45,132 nucleotides of DNA from Acidobacteriota bacterium (GTDB lineage Bacteria; Acidobacteriota; Thermoanaerobaculia; Thermoanaerobaculales; Thermoanaerobaculaceae): positions 1 through 45,132 of the forward strand of contig JACQZW010000042.1 in NCBI GenBank assembly GCA_016213675.1, in the 5' to 3' direction. Both the position numbers and the translations under genes were made by a program. Below the pieces are notes generated by a model. It made no database searches. It worked only from the letters and a program-made list of their open reading frames with translations, and was not told the origin of the DNA. Shown in pieces: positions 23,312 to 30,093 of this stretch (position 1 is the stretch's first letter; every line of letters begins with the position of its first letter).

Positions 23312-23995
23312 TCACGACTGCCTCATCGCCGTGACCAGCGTGTGTCCCGCGCTCTCGATGTGCCGGCGGACCGCCGCCTCGGCGCGTTCCGGGTCCCGCG
23401 CCGCCAGGCCGGCGATGATCTCGGCGTGCTCGGCGGCGTCCGGCTCGTCGCGGCCCGGCACCGAGGTGATCGCGATGCGCGGGATGTTGCTCCACAGCAT
23501 GGTCGGGAACGCCGCCCAGAGCTGGGCGAGCGTCCGCATCAGGTAGGAGCGGCGACTGGCCTCGCTGACCGCCTCGTGGAAGCGCCGGTTGAGCTCCCGG
23601 TACTCCGTGAGCTCGTCCGGGATGACGCACGCCACCATCCGTTCGTGGAGCGACCGCATCTCGTCGAGTTCACGCCCGGTGATCGCCTCGGCGGCGTACC
23701 GGGCCGCCATCCCCTCGACCGCCGCCCGGCACGAGTAGAGGTCCTCAACGTCCTCGACGGAGAACTGGACGACCTGGATGCCGCGGTACGGGACGTGCTC
23801 GACCAGCCCCTCGGCGGCGAGCTGCTTGAGCGCCTCGCGGACCGGCGTCTGGCTGACGCCGTGCTCCTGGGCCAGGCGCTCCTGCCGGAGCCACTCGCCC
23901 GGCTTCAACCGGCCCTCGAGGATGTCGGAGCGCAGCCGGTCCGCCACCCACTGCCGGAGCTGCCTATGGTTCTCGGGGCCTGATTCGAACGCCAC
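23312..23995 (-). CDS. GntR family transcriptional regulator (FadR/FCD type)
   Basis: This 227-residue protein has an N-terminal winged helix-turn-helix (about residues 10-75: QWVADRLRSDILEGRLKPGEWLRQERLAQEHGVSQTPVREALKQLAAEGLVEHVPYRGIQV), the exact GntR signature. An all-helical FCD effector domain follows (about residues 80-222, with RAAVEGMAARYAAE, LNRRFHEAVSEAS and H in AEHAEIIAGLAARD). The Asp/His positions in FCD domains normally bind a metal and a carboxylate ligand. It is the first gene of the minus-strand series with the TonB-dependent receptor 161 bases downstream, so it probably controls that operon in response to an organic or amino acid. A GGAAGG site and an AT-rich promoter lie just upstream of the ATG. 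Confidence 0.94.
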   Translation of the reverse strand: MAFESGPENHRQLRQWVADRLRSDILEGRLKPGEWLRQERLAQEHGVSQTPVREALKQLAAEGLVEHVPYRGIQVVQFSVEDVEDLYSCRAAVEGMAARYAAEAITGRELDEMRSLHERMVACVIPDELTEYRELNRRFHEAVSEASRRSYLMRTLAQLWAAFPTMLWSNIPRIAITSVPGRDEPDAAEHAEIIAGLAARDPERAEAAVRRHIESAGHTLVTAMRQS

Positions 23996-24009
23996 GGTGG
24001 CCTTCCTAC

Positions 24010-24045
24010 ATTATATATTCTACACCTGCTGCATACACTAATTCC
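24010..24045 (-). promoter_or_regulatory. AT-rich promoter/operator region of the GntR gene
   Basis: This short AT-rich stretch stands out from its surroundings. The minus strand contains TATAAT (24015-24010, perfect) and the overlapping TAGAAT (24022-24017). A direct repeat TACAC (24021-24025 and 24034-24038, plus strand) with a 13-bp period overlaps the -10 elements and could be an autoregulatory operator. No good -35 is seen; the TTGTGG word lies too far away. Confidence 0.45.
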
Positions 24046-24180
24046 ACAATCGTCACACGTCAAGAGGTCGGGCGCCCGACCGCCCGAGGCTCGGCGGGTC
24101 CCGCCTCCCACGTGACACCGCCCTCGCCGGAATGGCGAGCACAACACGGCCCGAGGGGCCGCGACCTCGAGGGTGTGACA

Positions 24181-24357
24181 GTCGACCCCTCACCCCGTCC
24201 CTCTCCCGCCGGGAGAGGGGGCCGAGCGTCACCGCGCTGCAGGCGCGTGGGGCGCTGTTCCCGCTCTGACGGGATGGGAATCGCGCACCACGGTTCTGCA
24301 GGGTGCCGAGTATCGGTTCCCTCTCCCGCCGGGAGAGGGTCAGGGTGAGGGACAGAC
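24181..24357. repeat. 177-bp REPIN-like palindromic element
   Basis: Two inverted copies of a REP-like hairpin, CCCTCTCCCG-C-CGGGAGAGGG (24199-24219 and 24319-24339), are exactly symmetric about base 24269. Matching arms extend outward (CTCAC at 24189 with GTGAG at 24345; GTC at 24181 with GAC at 24355) and inward (CTGCAG at 24237 and 24296; TTCCC at 24258 with GGGAA at 24276). The whole unit can fold into one long hairpin, as REPIN doublets do. It lies in the 495-bp non-coding gap between the GntR gene and the Ntn hydrolase stop. The rest of the gap (24046-24180 and 24358-24497) shows no gene, only a degraded GGCGGGAGAGG word near 24450. Confidence 0.75.
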
Positions 24358-24497
24358 CCGCCATCTCCCGATTCCCTCGAAAGCCCGGGCCTTCAGCCGG
24401 CGAGGGGGCTCCGAGGACCATGGCCTGTTGCTCCGTTCGGACGCCGCGGCGGGAGAGGAGGTGCCACGTGCGAGCACGGGACGGTTCGGGCGCGGCG

Positions 24498-25706
24498 TCA
24501 CTCGGTCGGTTCGCCGGGCGGCGCCAGGGAGCGTAGGGTGCGCTCGACGGCCTCCAGCGTCGTCCTCGCGATGTCGTCCTGGAGTGCCTGCTGCGCCGCA
24601 GGCGTCGGCGGCTCGCGCCGCCAGCGCTCGAGCTCGGCGTCGGCGCGCGCGAAGTTGGCGGTCTCCAGCGGCCCGAGGGCGGCCAGCACGCCGGTGAGCG
24701 GCGCGACGCGGACGTAGCGCTTGAGGTCGCCGCGCCACTGCGGGAAGAGCAGCGCCCGAACCCGGTCGAACGCCGCGTTGAGCGGCGCCGGCTCCTTCCC
24801 GACCGCGAGCTGAGCGGGAACGGTGCCGGCACCCGCCCACAACGGCACGGCGACGCCGGTGATGGGCTGACCGAGCACGACCCACATGGTGGCGAGGCGC
24901 GGGTCCTCCCCCGCCCTGACGCCGGCGAAGACCGTCGCCGACGCAGTGTCCGGCCGGTTGATGCTGTCGGAGACGTAGGCGTAGCCGGGGCCGGCGCCGC
25001 GCAGCGGGTACGAGCCGATCCTCTCGTTCGCGACGTCGCGGCACACGGTGCCGAGGAGCGTCTGGGCCGACAGCGTGCGGCCCGCCGCCAGCCCGCCGAC
25101 CAGCGCGCGAGCGCGTTCGACCCTGACCAGCCCGGAGCCCCGCGCGGGGTCGCCGCCCTCGGAGAAGTTGGTGCGGACGATCCAGCCGTCGGGCGCCGCA
25201 GCCGGGTCGTTCGCGTCGAAGCGGGTGAAGGCGCGGAGCCCGGTCTCGAAGTAGGCCGCGCCTCCGCTCCCGTCGATGACGCCGAAGTTGGCGGTGGTGT
25301 CGCGCCCGGTGGCGTTGGTCGACTCGAGGAGCCGCTGGAAGTCGGCCACCGTGCGGCACGACTGCAGCGCCAGCTTCATGATGGCGCCCTCGGCCACCGT
25401 CTCGACGTCGTCGAGGTTGTACGACGCCGAGTTCATGATCGCGAAGCCGGCGCTGTTGATGCCGGCCCAGATCTCCAGCCCCGCCGCGTCGCCCTTGTTG
25501 ACGACGCCGAGGTAGGCGTACTTGCCGTCGTCGCGGTAGACGACCTGGTTGTGGAGGTCGTCTGCATCGCGGTTCTTCCACAGGATCGGCCGGCCGTCCA
25601 CCGTCGCCCTTCCGCTCACGACAGCGGTCGTGCACGCGCCGCAAGGCCGGGCGTGGGGGGCGAGCGACAAGACGGCAAGCGCAACGAGGGCGAGGGCTCT
25701 TCTCAT
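24498..25706 (-). CDS. Exported Ntn-hydrolase superfamily protein (C45/penicillin-acyltransferase-like)
   Basis: This 402-residue protein starts with a signal peptide (MRRALALVALAVLSLAPHARP) followed directly by CGACTTAVVSGRATVDGRPILWKNRD. The nucleophile candidate is Cys25, and the downstream LWKNRD and NSASYNLDD elements resemble the C45 (acyl-CoA:6-APA acyltransferase) and bile-salt-hydrolase-like Ntn folds. Their N-terminal Cys is exposed by processing and cuts linear amides. Here signal cleavage could itself expose or nearly expose the Cys. The C-terminal ~100 residues are helical (LERWRREPPTPAAQQALQDDIARTTLEAVE). GAGGAG lies six bases before the ATG at 25706; an ATG seven codons upstream is less likely. 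It follows acuC by 52 bases. The substrate is unknown; a periplasmic amidase or acyltransferase is the best guess. Confidence 0.78.
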   Translation of the reverse strand: MRRALALVALAVLSLAPHARPCGACTTAVVSGRATVDGRPILWKNRDADDLHNQVVYRDDGKYAYLGVVNKGDAAGLEIWAGINSAGFAIMNSASYNLDDVETVAEGAIMKLALQSCRTVADFQRLLESTNATGRDTTANFGVIDGSGGAAYFETGLRAFTRFDANDPAAAPDGWIVRTNFSEGGDPARGSGLVRVERARALVGGLAAGRTLSAQTLLGTVCRDVANERIGSYPLRGAGPGYAYVSDSINRPDTASATVFAGVRAGEDPRLATMWVVLGQPITGVAVPLWAGAGTVPAQLAVGKEPAPLNAAFDRVRALLFPQWRGDLKRYVRVAPLTGVLAALGPLETANFARADAELERWRREPPTPAAQQALQDDIARTTLEAVERTLRSLAPPGEPTE

Positions 25707-25758
25707 CGGCTTCTCCTCACGCCGCATCTTAGGGGAACCAGGAACGGAAAGGGCCGGC

Positions 25759-26892
25759 CTAGAGCCAGTAGCGCGCGACCGCGTCGAGCAGCCGGTCGAC
25801 CATCATGGCGTTCTGGCGGGTGATCTCCCCGCGGCGCGGCACGGCCGGGTAGGGCTCGGCCCCGTCGTGCAGGGTGGAGAGGGACGGGCTGCCCAGGCGG
25901 TCGCGCCAACGCTCGAGCCACGCCGCCGGGAGCGCCTCGGGGATCGGCAGGCCGTGGAGCACGAGGTAGAGGATCGCCCAGACGCGAGGTGTCACCCGCA
26001 TCGAGTACCCGCCCCCGAGGGTGAACAGCGCCCTCCCGCCCGTGTACTCGCCGGCCAGTCGCAGAATGAAGCGGAAGATCCGTTCGAAGTCCTGCGTCGT
26101 CAGCATGAGGTCGGCGAGCGGGTCGAGGTGGTGGGCGTCGGCGCCGCACTGGACGACGAGCACGTCGGGGCGGAAGAAGTCCAGCGCGGGGACGCTGACC
26201 CTTTCCAGCGCGCTGAAGTAGCTGTCGCCCTCGGTGAACGGCTCGAGCGGCACGTTGAGCTTGAGGCCACGCCCCATCCCCTGGCCCAGCTCGTGCGGCC
26301 AGCCGGTGCCCGGGAAGAGGTACTCGCCGGACTCGTGAAAGGAGAGCGTGAGCACGTCCTCGTCGGTGTAGAAGATCTCCTGGACCCCGTCGCCGTGGTG
26401 AACGTCGACGTCGAGGTAGGCGACGCGCTTCCGCTGCGAGACGAGGTGGCGGATGGCGAGCGCGAGGTCGTTGTAGAGGCAGAAGCCCGAGGCGAGGCGG
26501 TGCCGGGCGTGGTGAAACCCGCCGCCGAGCTGGAGGACGAGCTCGGCGTCGCCCGCCGCGATCATCCGGGCGCCGTGCAACGTCCCGCCGGCCAGCCAGC
26601 GGGCGGCCTCGCCCATCCCCGGAACGATCGGGTTGTCGGCGGTGCCGAGCCCGAAGGAGGCCTGCTCGGCTCCCGCCTCGCCCGCCGACGCGGCCTCGAC
26701 GGCGCGCACGTAGTCCTCCGCATGCACCGCGAGAAGGTTCTCGATCGTCACCGGCGTCGCCGCGACCGGGTCGAGCGCGATCCCGAGCTCTCGGAGGAGA
26801 TCCAGGACCATGTCGATGCGGCCCGGGCTGAACGGGTGCTCCGGCCCGAGGTCGTAGCGGCCGTACGCCGGGTGGTGGACTACCTTCGGCAT
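25759..26892 (-). CDS. acuC: AcuC-type protein lysine deacetylase (histone deacetylase family)
   Basis: This 377-residue class I HDAC-like enzyme starts HHPAYGRYDLGPEHPFSPGRI, a family hallmark. Catalytic and zinc residues are visible: His127-His128 in GGGFHHAR, Asp163 and His165 in DVDVHHGDGVQEIFY, Asp252 in QCGADAHHLDP and the Tyr of LGGGYSMR. In Bacillus, AcuC removes the acetyl group from the catalytic lysine of acetyl-CoA synthetase and so reactivates it. Here it overlaps the end of acuB by 13 bases and lies in the same operon as the synthetase and a GNAT acetyltransferase, which supports that role strongly. No good Shine-Dalgarno precedes the ATG, so translation is probably coupled to acuB; a GTG six codons upstream is an alternative start. 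Confidence 0.92.
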   Translation of the reverse strand: MPKVVHHPAYGRYDLGPEHPFSPGRIDMVLDLLRELGIALDPVAATPVTIENLLAVHAEDYVRAVEAASAGEAGAEQASFGLGTADNPIVPGMGEAARWLAGGTLHGARMIAAGDAELVLQLGGGFHHARHRLASGFCLYNDLALAIRHLVSQRKRVAYLDVDVHHGDGVQEIFYTDEDVLTLSFHESGEYLFPGTGWPHELGQGMGRGLKLNVPLEPFTEGDSYFSALERVSVPALDFFRPDVLVVQCGADAHHLDPLADLMLTTQDFERIFRFILRLAGEYTGGRALFTLGGGYSMRVTPRVWAILYLVLHGLPIPEALPAAWLERWRDRLGSPSLSTLHDGAEPYPAVPRRGEITRQNAMMVDRLLDAVARYWL

Positions 26893-27509
26893 GGCTGGAC
26901 GGAAGGCCACAGCACCTCGAACCCCGCGTCGCACAGCCGCTCGGCGAGCGCCCTGACATCCATCGTCCCGACCCGCAGCACCGTCCGGCCGCGGTGCTCC
27001 CCGTCGGGGTACGAGAGGATCGAGTGGATGTTGAGCTTCTGCTCGCCCAGGAGGGCCGTCAGGCGGGCCAGCTCACCGGGCTGGTCGACGAGCCGCACCT
27101 CGATGCGGCCCGACGGTCGCTCGACGCCCGTGAGCTGCAGCAGCGCGTCGAGGATGTCGACCCCGGTGACGATCCCGACCAGCCGGGGACCGTCGAGCAC
27201 GGGAAGGCAGCCGATCTTCAGCTCGCGCATCACCCTGGCCGCCACCTCGATGGGATCGAGGGGGTGCGTCGTCTCGACCGGGTGGCTCATCACCTCCCGG
27301 ACCGGCGCCGACGGGGCGCTGGGCCGGGTCGACAGCGAGCTGGTCGCCAGCCGGAGGTCGCGGTCGGTGACGACGCCGACCAGTCGGTCGCCTTCGACGA
27401 CCGGCAGGTGACGGATGTTGCCCTCGCGCATCATCGCGGCGGCGCGCTCGATCGGGGTATCCGGCCCGATCGAGACCGGGTCTGCGTGCATGATCTCGCG
27501 TACCAACAT
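26880..27509 (-). CDS. acuB: AcuB-like protein with paired CBS domains and ACT-like domain
   Basis: This encodes 209 residues. The first CBS domain (residues 1-60) has MLVREIMHADPVSIGPDTPIERAAAMM and RHLPVVEGDRLVGVVTDRDL. The second (about 70-128) has VREVMSHPVETTHPLDPIEVAARVM and GCLPVLDGPRLVGIVTGVDILDAL. The C-terminal part (about 133-205) looks ACT-like (RIEVRLVDQPGELARLTALLGEQKLNIHSIL). CBS pairs bind adenosine nucleotides and ACT domains bind small metabolites, so AcuB probably senses energy state. It sits between acetyltransferase and deacetylase genes, as in the acuABC operon of Bacillus, where its exact job is also unresolved. GGGGAGGTAGGCG provides a strong ribosome site before the ATG. 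Confidence 0.9.
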   Translation of the reverse strand: MLVREIMHADPVSIGPDTPIERAAAMMREGNIRHLPVVEGDRLVGVVTDRDLRLATSSLSTRPSAPSAPVREVMSHPVETTHPLDPIEVAARVMRELKIGCLPVLDGPRLVGIVTGVDILDALLQLTGVERPSGRIEVRLVDQPGELARLTALLGEQKLNIHSILSYPDGEHRGRTVLRVGTMDVRALAERLCDAGFEVLWPSVQPCRR

Positions 27510-27575
27510 CGCCTACCTCCCCGGGAACGACGGTGACACCTCGGCGGCCCGCATCCGGTCCTCCCGACGCCACCC

Positions 27576-29972
27576 CTACGGCCGGCTGGTCTCGCCGGAG
27601 GCGACCCGGCGGACGGTCAGCGTGGTCGAGGGCGCCAAGGCGGGCGAGCCGGTCGCCGTCACCCGGCCCTCCAGCGACCAGACCCAAGGCAGCTCCTCGA
27701 TGAGCTGGGAGACCCGGCCGATGGTCTCGGCGACCACATCATGGTGCGGCGCGCCGACCGCTTCGAGGACCTGCGTGACGTCGTTGATCGTCAGCGGCGT
27801 GATTCGCACGACGGCTGCCCCCCCAGGGGCGGCCACCTCGATGAGCGGCCCGAACAGCGGGTCGGGACGGACACGGACGACGAGGTCCCCGTCGCGTCCC
27901 TCCGCGACACCGATCCCGAACGCCGCCAGCACCCGTCCGGCGACCTCCGGGGTCAACGCCGCGGGGTCGTCGGAGTCGATCTCCGTCAACGCCGCCTGCA
28001 CCTCGCGCCGCGCCGCGGCCGCGTCGACGCCCTCGTACCACACGACGTGGTCGGGGAGCCGCCGGCGGAACTCGGCGTAGCGCACGAGGTGAGCCAGGGC
28101 CCGAGGCGCCGACTCCGGGAAGCGATAGGCGGGGAAGAAGCGACGGTTGCCGCCGCTCACCGCCGCCACCGTCCCGTGCGCGCCCATGATGCAGAGCAGC
28201 ACCGGCTTGTCCACGCCTCCGGCGACCTCGACCCGGTGGACCGCGCTGCCGATCGCCGCCGTCACCCGCTCCGGCTGGCAGTCGCCGACGCACGCGTAGG
28301 CCACCAGCACGGCGTCGACCTCGTCGTGATCGAGCGCCGTCTTGACCGCGTCCTCGTAGCGCTCGGGCGTGGTGAACGCACCGAGGTTGACGAGGCCGGT
28401 GCCACCGAGCACCAGCCCGTTGACGTCGGCGGCGTCGGCCAGCAGGGTCGCCACGCCTGCGGAGTTGGCGATCACCGCGACGCGATTGCCGCGCGGGAGC
28501 GGCTGGTGCGCGACCAGGACTGCGACGTCGAACATCTCGTCGAGGGTCTCCGCGCGGATCACGCCCGCCTGGTCGAAGAGCGCCTCGACCTCGGTGTCCC
28601 GGGTACCCGGCTGGCCGCTCCGCGCCTCGGCGGCACGCTGCCCGGCCCGGCTGCGGGCGCCCTTGACGCAGAGGATCGGCTTCCTGGCGCTGACGCGCCG
28701 GGCGATGCGTGTGAAGCGGCGCGGGTTGCCGAACGTCTCGAGGTAGAGCATCGCCAGGTCGGTGTCGGCGTCCTCCAGCCAGTACTGGAGCAGGTCGTTG
28801 CCCGACACGTCCGCGCGGTTGCCGGCGGAGACGAACGACGAGAAGCCGATGCCGCGGGCACCGGCGTGCTCGAGGATGACGAGGCCGAGCGCCGCCGAGT
28901 GCGAGAAGAACCCCACGCGGCCGCGCTCGGCGAGCGCCGGGGCGAGGCTCGCGTTGAGCCGGACATCCGGGTTGGTGTTCATGAACCCGAGGCAGCTCGG
29001 CCCGACGAGCCGCACGCCGTGCGCCCGCACCAGCTCGACGAGCCGCTGCTGCCGGGCCGCGCCCTCGGGCCCAGCCTCGGCGAACCCCGCGGTCATCACG
29101 ACGAGCCCGCGGGCGCCCCGCTGAATGGCGTGCTCGGCGGCCTCCTGCACGGCCTCGGCGGGCACCGCGATCACCGCGAGGTCGATCGGCTCCGGAACCT
29201 CCGCCAACGACGGGTACGCGCGCACTCCGTGGACCGAGGAGGCCTGCGGGTTGATCGGGTAGACCGTCCCGGCGAACCCAGCGGCGAGCAGGTTCCGGAA
29301 GATCATGTTGCCGATTGCGGTGCCCTCGCGGGAGGCGCCGACGACCGCCACCGTGCGCGGCTTGAGGACTGGACCCAGCGAGTTCGCTGCGGCCAGCCGT
29401 TCACGCAGCTCGGCCTGCTCGCGCTGGGCCGCGGCGCCGGTGACCGGCAGCTCGACGTGGATCGTGTCGGCGCCCCACACCCGGTGGACCTGGAACCCCG
29501 ACTCGCTGAACACCCGCATCATCCGCTGGTTCTCGGGCAGGACCTCGGCATCGAAGTCGACGTAACCGTTGGCCGCCGCCAGGCCCGCGAGCCGCTCGAG
29601 GAGGAGCGTGGAGATCCCCCGCCCCTGGAACGCGTCCTCGACGAGGAAAGCGAGCTCGGCAGTCCGCCCGTCCCTCTCGGCGACGTAGTTCCCGAGGCCG
29701 ACGACGCGCTCGCAGTCGTTCTCGACCACGACCGCGAGCAGGCACCCACGATCGGTGAAGTCGCCGGAGCACAACCCCTCGATCGTCGAGCGGGAGACCT
29801 CCGAGATGCTCGCCATGAAGCGCAGCCGCAAGCTCTCCCGCGAGACGCGGTGCATGAACGCCTCGACGAGCCCGACGTCGTTCGGCGTCGCCGGACGGAG
29901 CAGAACACCCTGGCCGTCCTTGAGCAGGGCGTGCTCGCGAAATGCCATCCCCTCCGGTATCACGCGAAACAT
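27576..29972 (-). CDS. GNAT protein acetyltransferase fused to a degenerate NDP-forming acyl-CoA synthetase
   Basis: This 798-residue protein has three visible parts. Residues ~20-175 are a GNAT domain (ELAFLVEDAFQGRGISTLLLERL is the acetyl-CoA site). Residues ~200-300 are a CoA-binding Rossmann fold (TVAVVGASREGTAIGN), followed by two succinyl-CoA-ligase-like domains to ~640. Residues ~670-798 are what remains of the ATP-grasp domain. In active NDP-forming synthetases the segment after the conserved K-x-G-R carries SHTGALAG with the phosphorylated His. Here it reads ARSGQPGT, with Arg451 at the aligned position. The ATP-grasp part jumps from LAAFGIGVAEGR straight to DPLFGPLIEV, losing the nucleotide-binding lobe. 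This matches the Pat/PatZ/AcuA idea of a synthetase-like sensor controlling an acetyltransferase. It lies between acs and acuB, so the target is presumably Acs. The start ATG at 29972 lacks a clear ribosome site; an ATG at 29948 follows GGAGGGG closely. Confidence 0.88.
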   Translation of the reverse strand: MFRVIPEGMAFREHALLKDGQGVLLRPATPNDVGLVEAFMHRVSRESLRLRFMASISEVSRSTIEGLCSGDFTDRGCLLAVVVENDCERVVGLGNYVAERDGRTAELAFLVEDAFQGRGISTLLLERLAGLAAANGYVDFDAEVLPENQRMMRVFSESGFQVHRVWGADTIHVELPVTGAAAQREQAELRERLAAANSLGPVLKPRTVAVVGASREGTAIGNMIFRNLLAAGFAGTVYPINPQASSVHGVRAYPSLAEVPEPIDLAVIAVPAEAVQEAAEHAIQRGARGLVVMTAGFAEAGPEGAARQQRLVELVRAHGVRLVGPSCLGFMNTNPDVRLNASLAPALAERGRVGFFSHSAALGLVILEHAGARGIGFSSFVSAGNRADVSGNDLLQYWLEDADTDLAMLYLETFGNPRRFTRIARRVSARKPILCVKGARSRAGQRAAEARSGQPGTRDTEVEALFDQAGVIRAETLDEMFDVAVLVAHQPLPRGNRVAVIANSAGVATLLADAADVNGLVLGGTGLVNLGAFTTPERYEDAVKTALDHDEVDAVLVAYACVGDCQPERVTAAIGSAVHRVEVAGGVDKPVLLCIMGAHGTVAAVSGGNRRFFPAYRFPESAPRALAHLVRYAEFRRRLPDHVVWYEGVDAAAARREVQAALTEIDSDDPAALTPEVAGRVLAAFGIGVAEGRDGDLVVRVRPDPLFGPLIEVAAPGGAAVVRITPLTINDVTQVLEAVGAPHHDVVAETIGRVSQLIEELPWVWSLEGRVTATGSPALAPSTTLTVRRVASGETSRP

Positions 29973-30037
29973 GTAATTAACGGTACCACCTTTCGTCCAT
30001 GCCCTGCCGAGCTGAACGGCCCGGTTGGAACGGAAAA

Positions 30038-30066
30038 GCCGGGGCGCCGGACCACGGCGCCCCGGC
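30038..30066 (-). terminator. Intrinsic terminator after acs
   Basis: A perfect 12-bp GC stem (GCCGGGGCGCCG at 30038-30049 with CGGCGCCCCGGC at 30055-30066, loop of five) is followed on the minus strand by TTTTCC. It begins 28 bases beyond the acs stop. It should end or reduce transcription before the acetyltransferase gene. Confidence 0.75.
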
Positions 30067-30093
30067 AGGTCTGACCAACGAAACGGCTCGGCC

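Noticed and set aside
23151..23630. N-terminal extension of the TonB-dependent receptor frame
   Set aside because: A textbook signal peptide and GGAGGA ribosome site start at 23150; the extension overlaps the GntR gene and lacks a signal.
24003..24497. Possible tRNA, CRISPR or small gene in the 495-bp gap
   Set aside because: No cloverleaf, no regularly spaced direct repeats; the structure is one long palindrome and the short frames have no ribosome sites.
27741..30074. 777-residue plus-strand frame opposite the acetyltransferase gene
   Set aside because: Shadow of third-position G/C bias; no ribosome site or motif.
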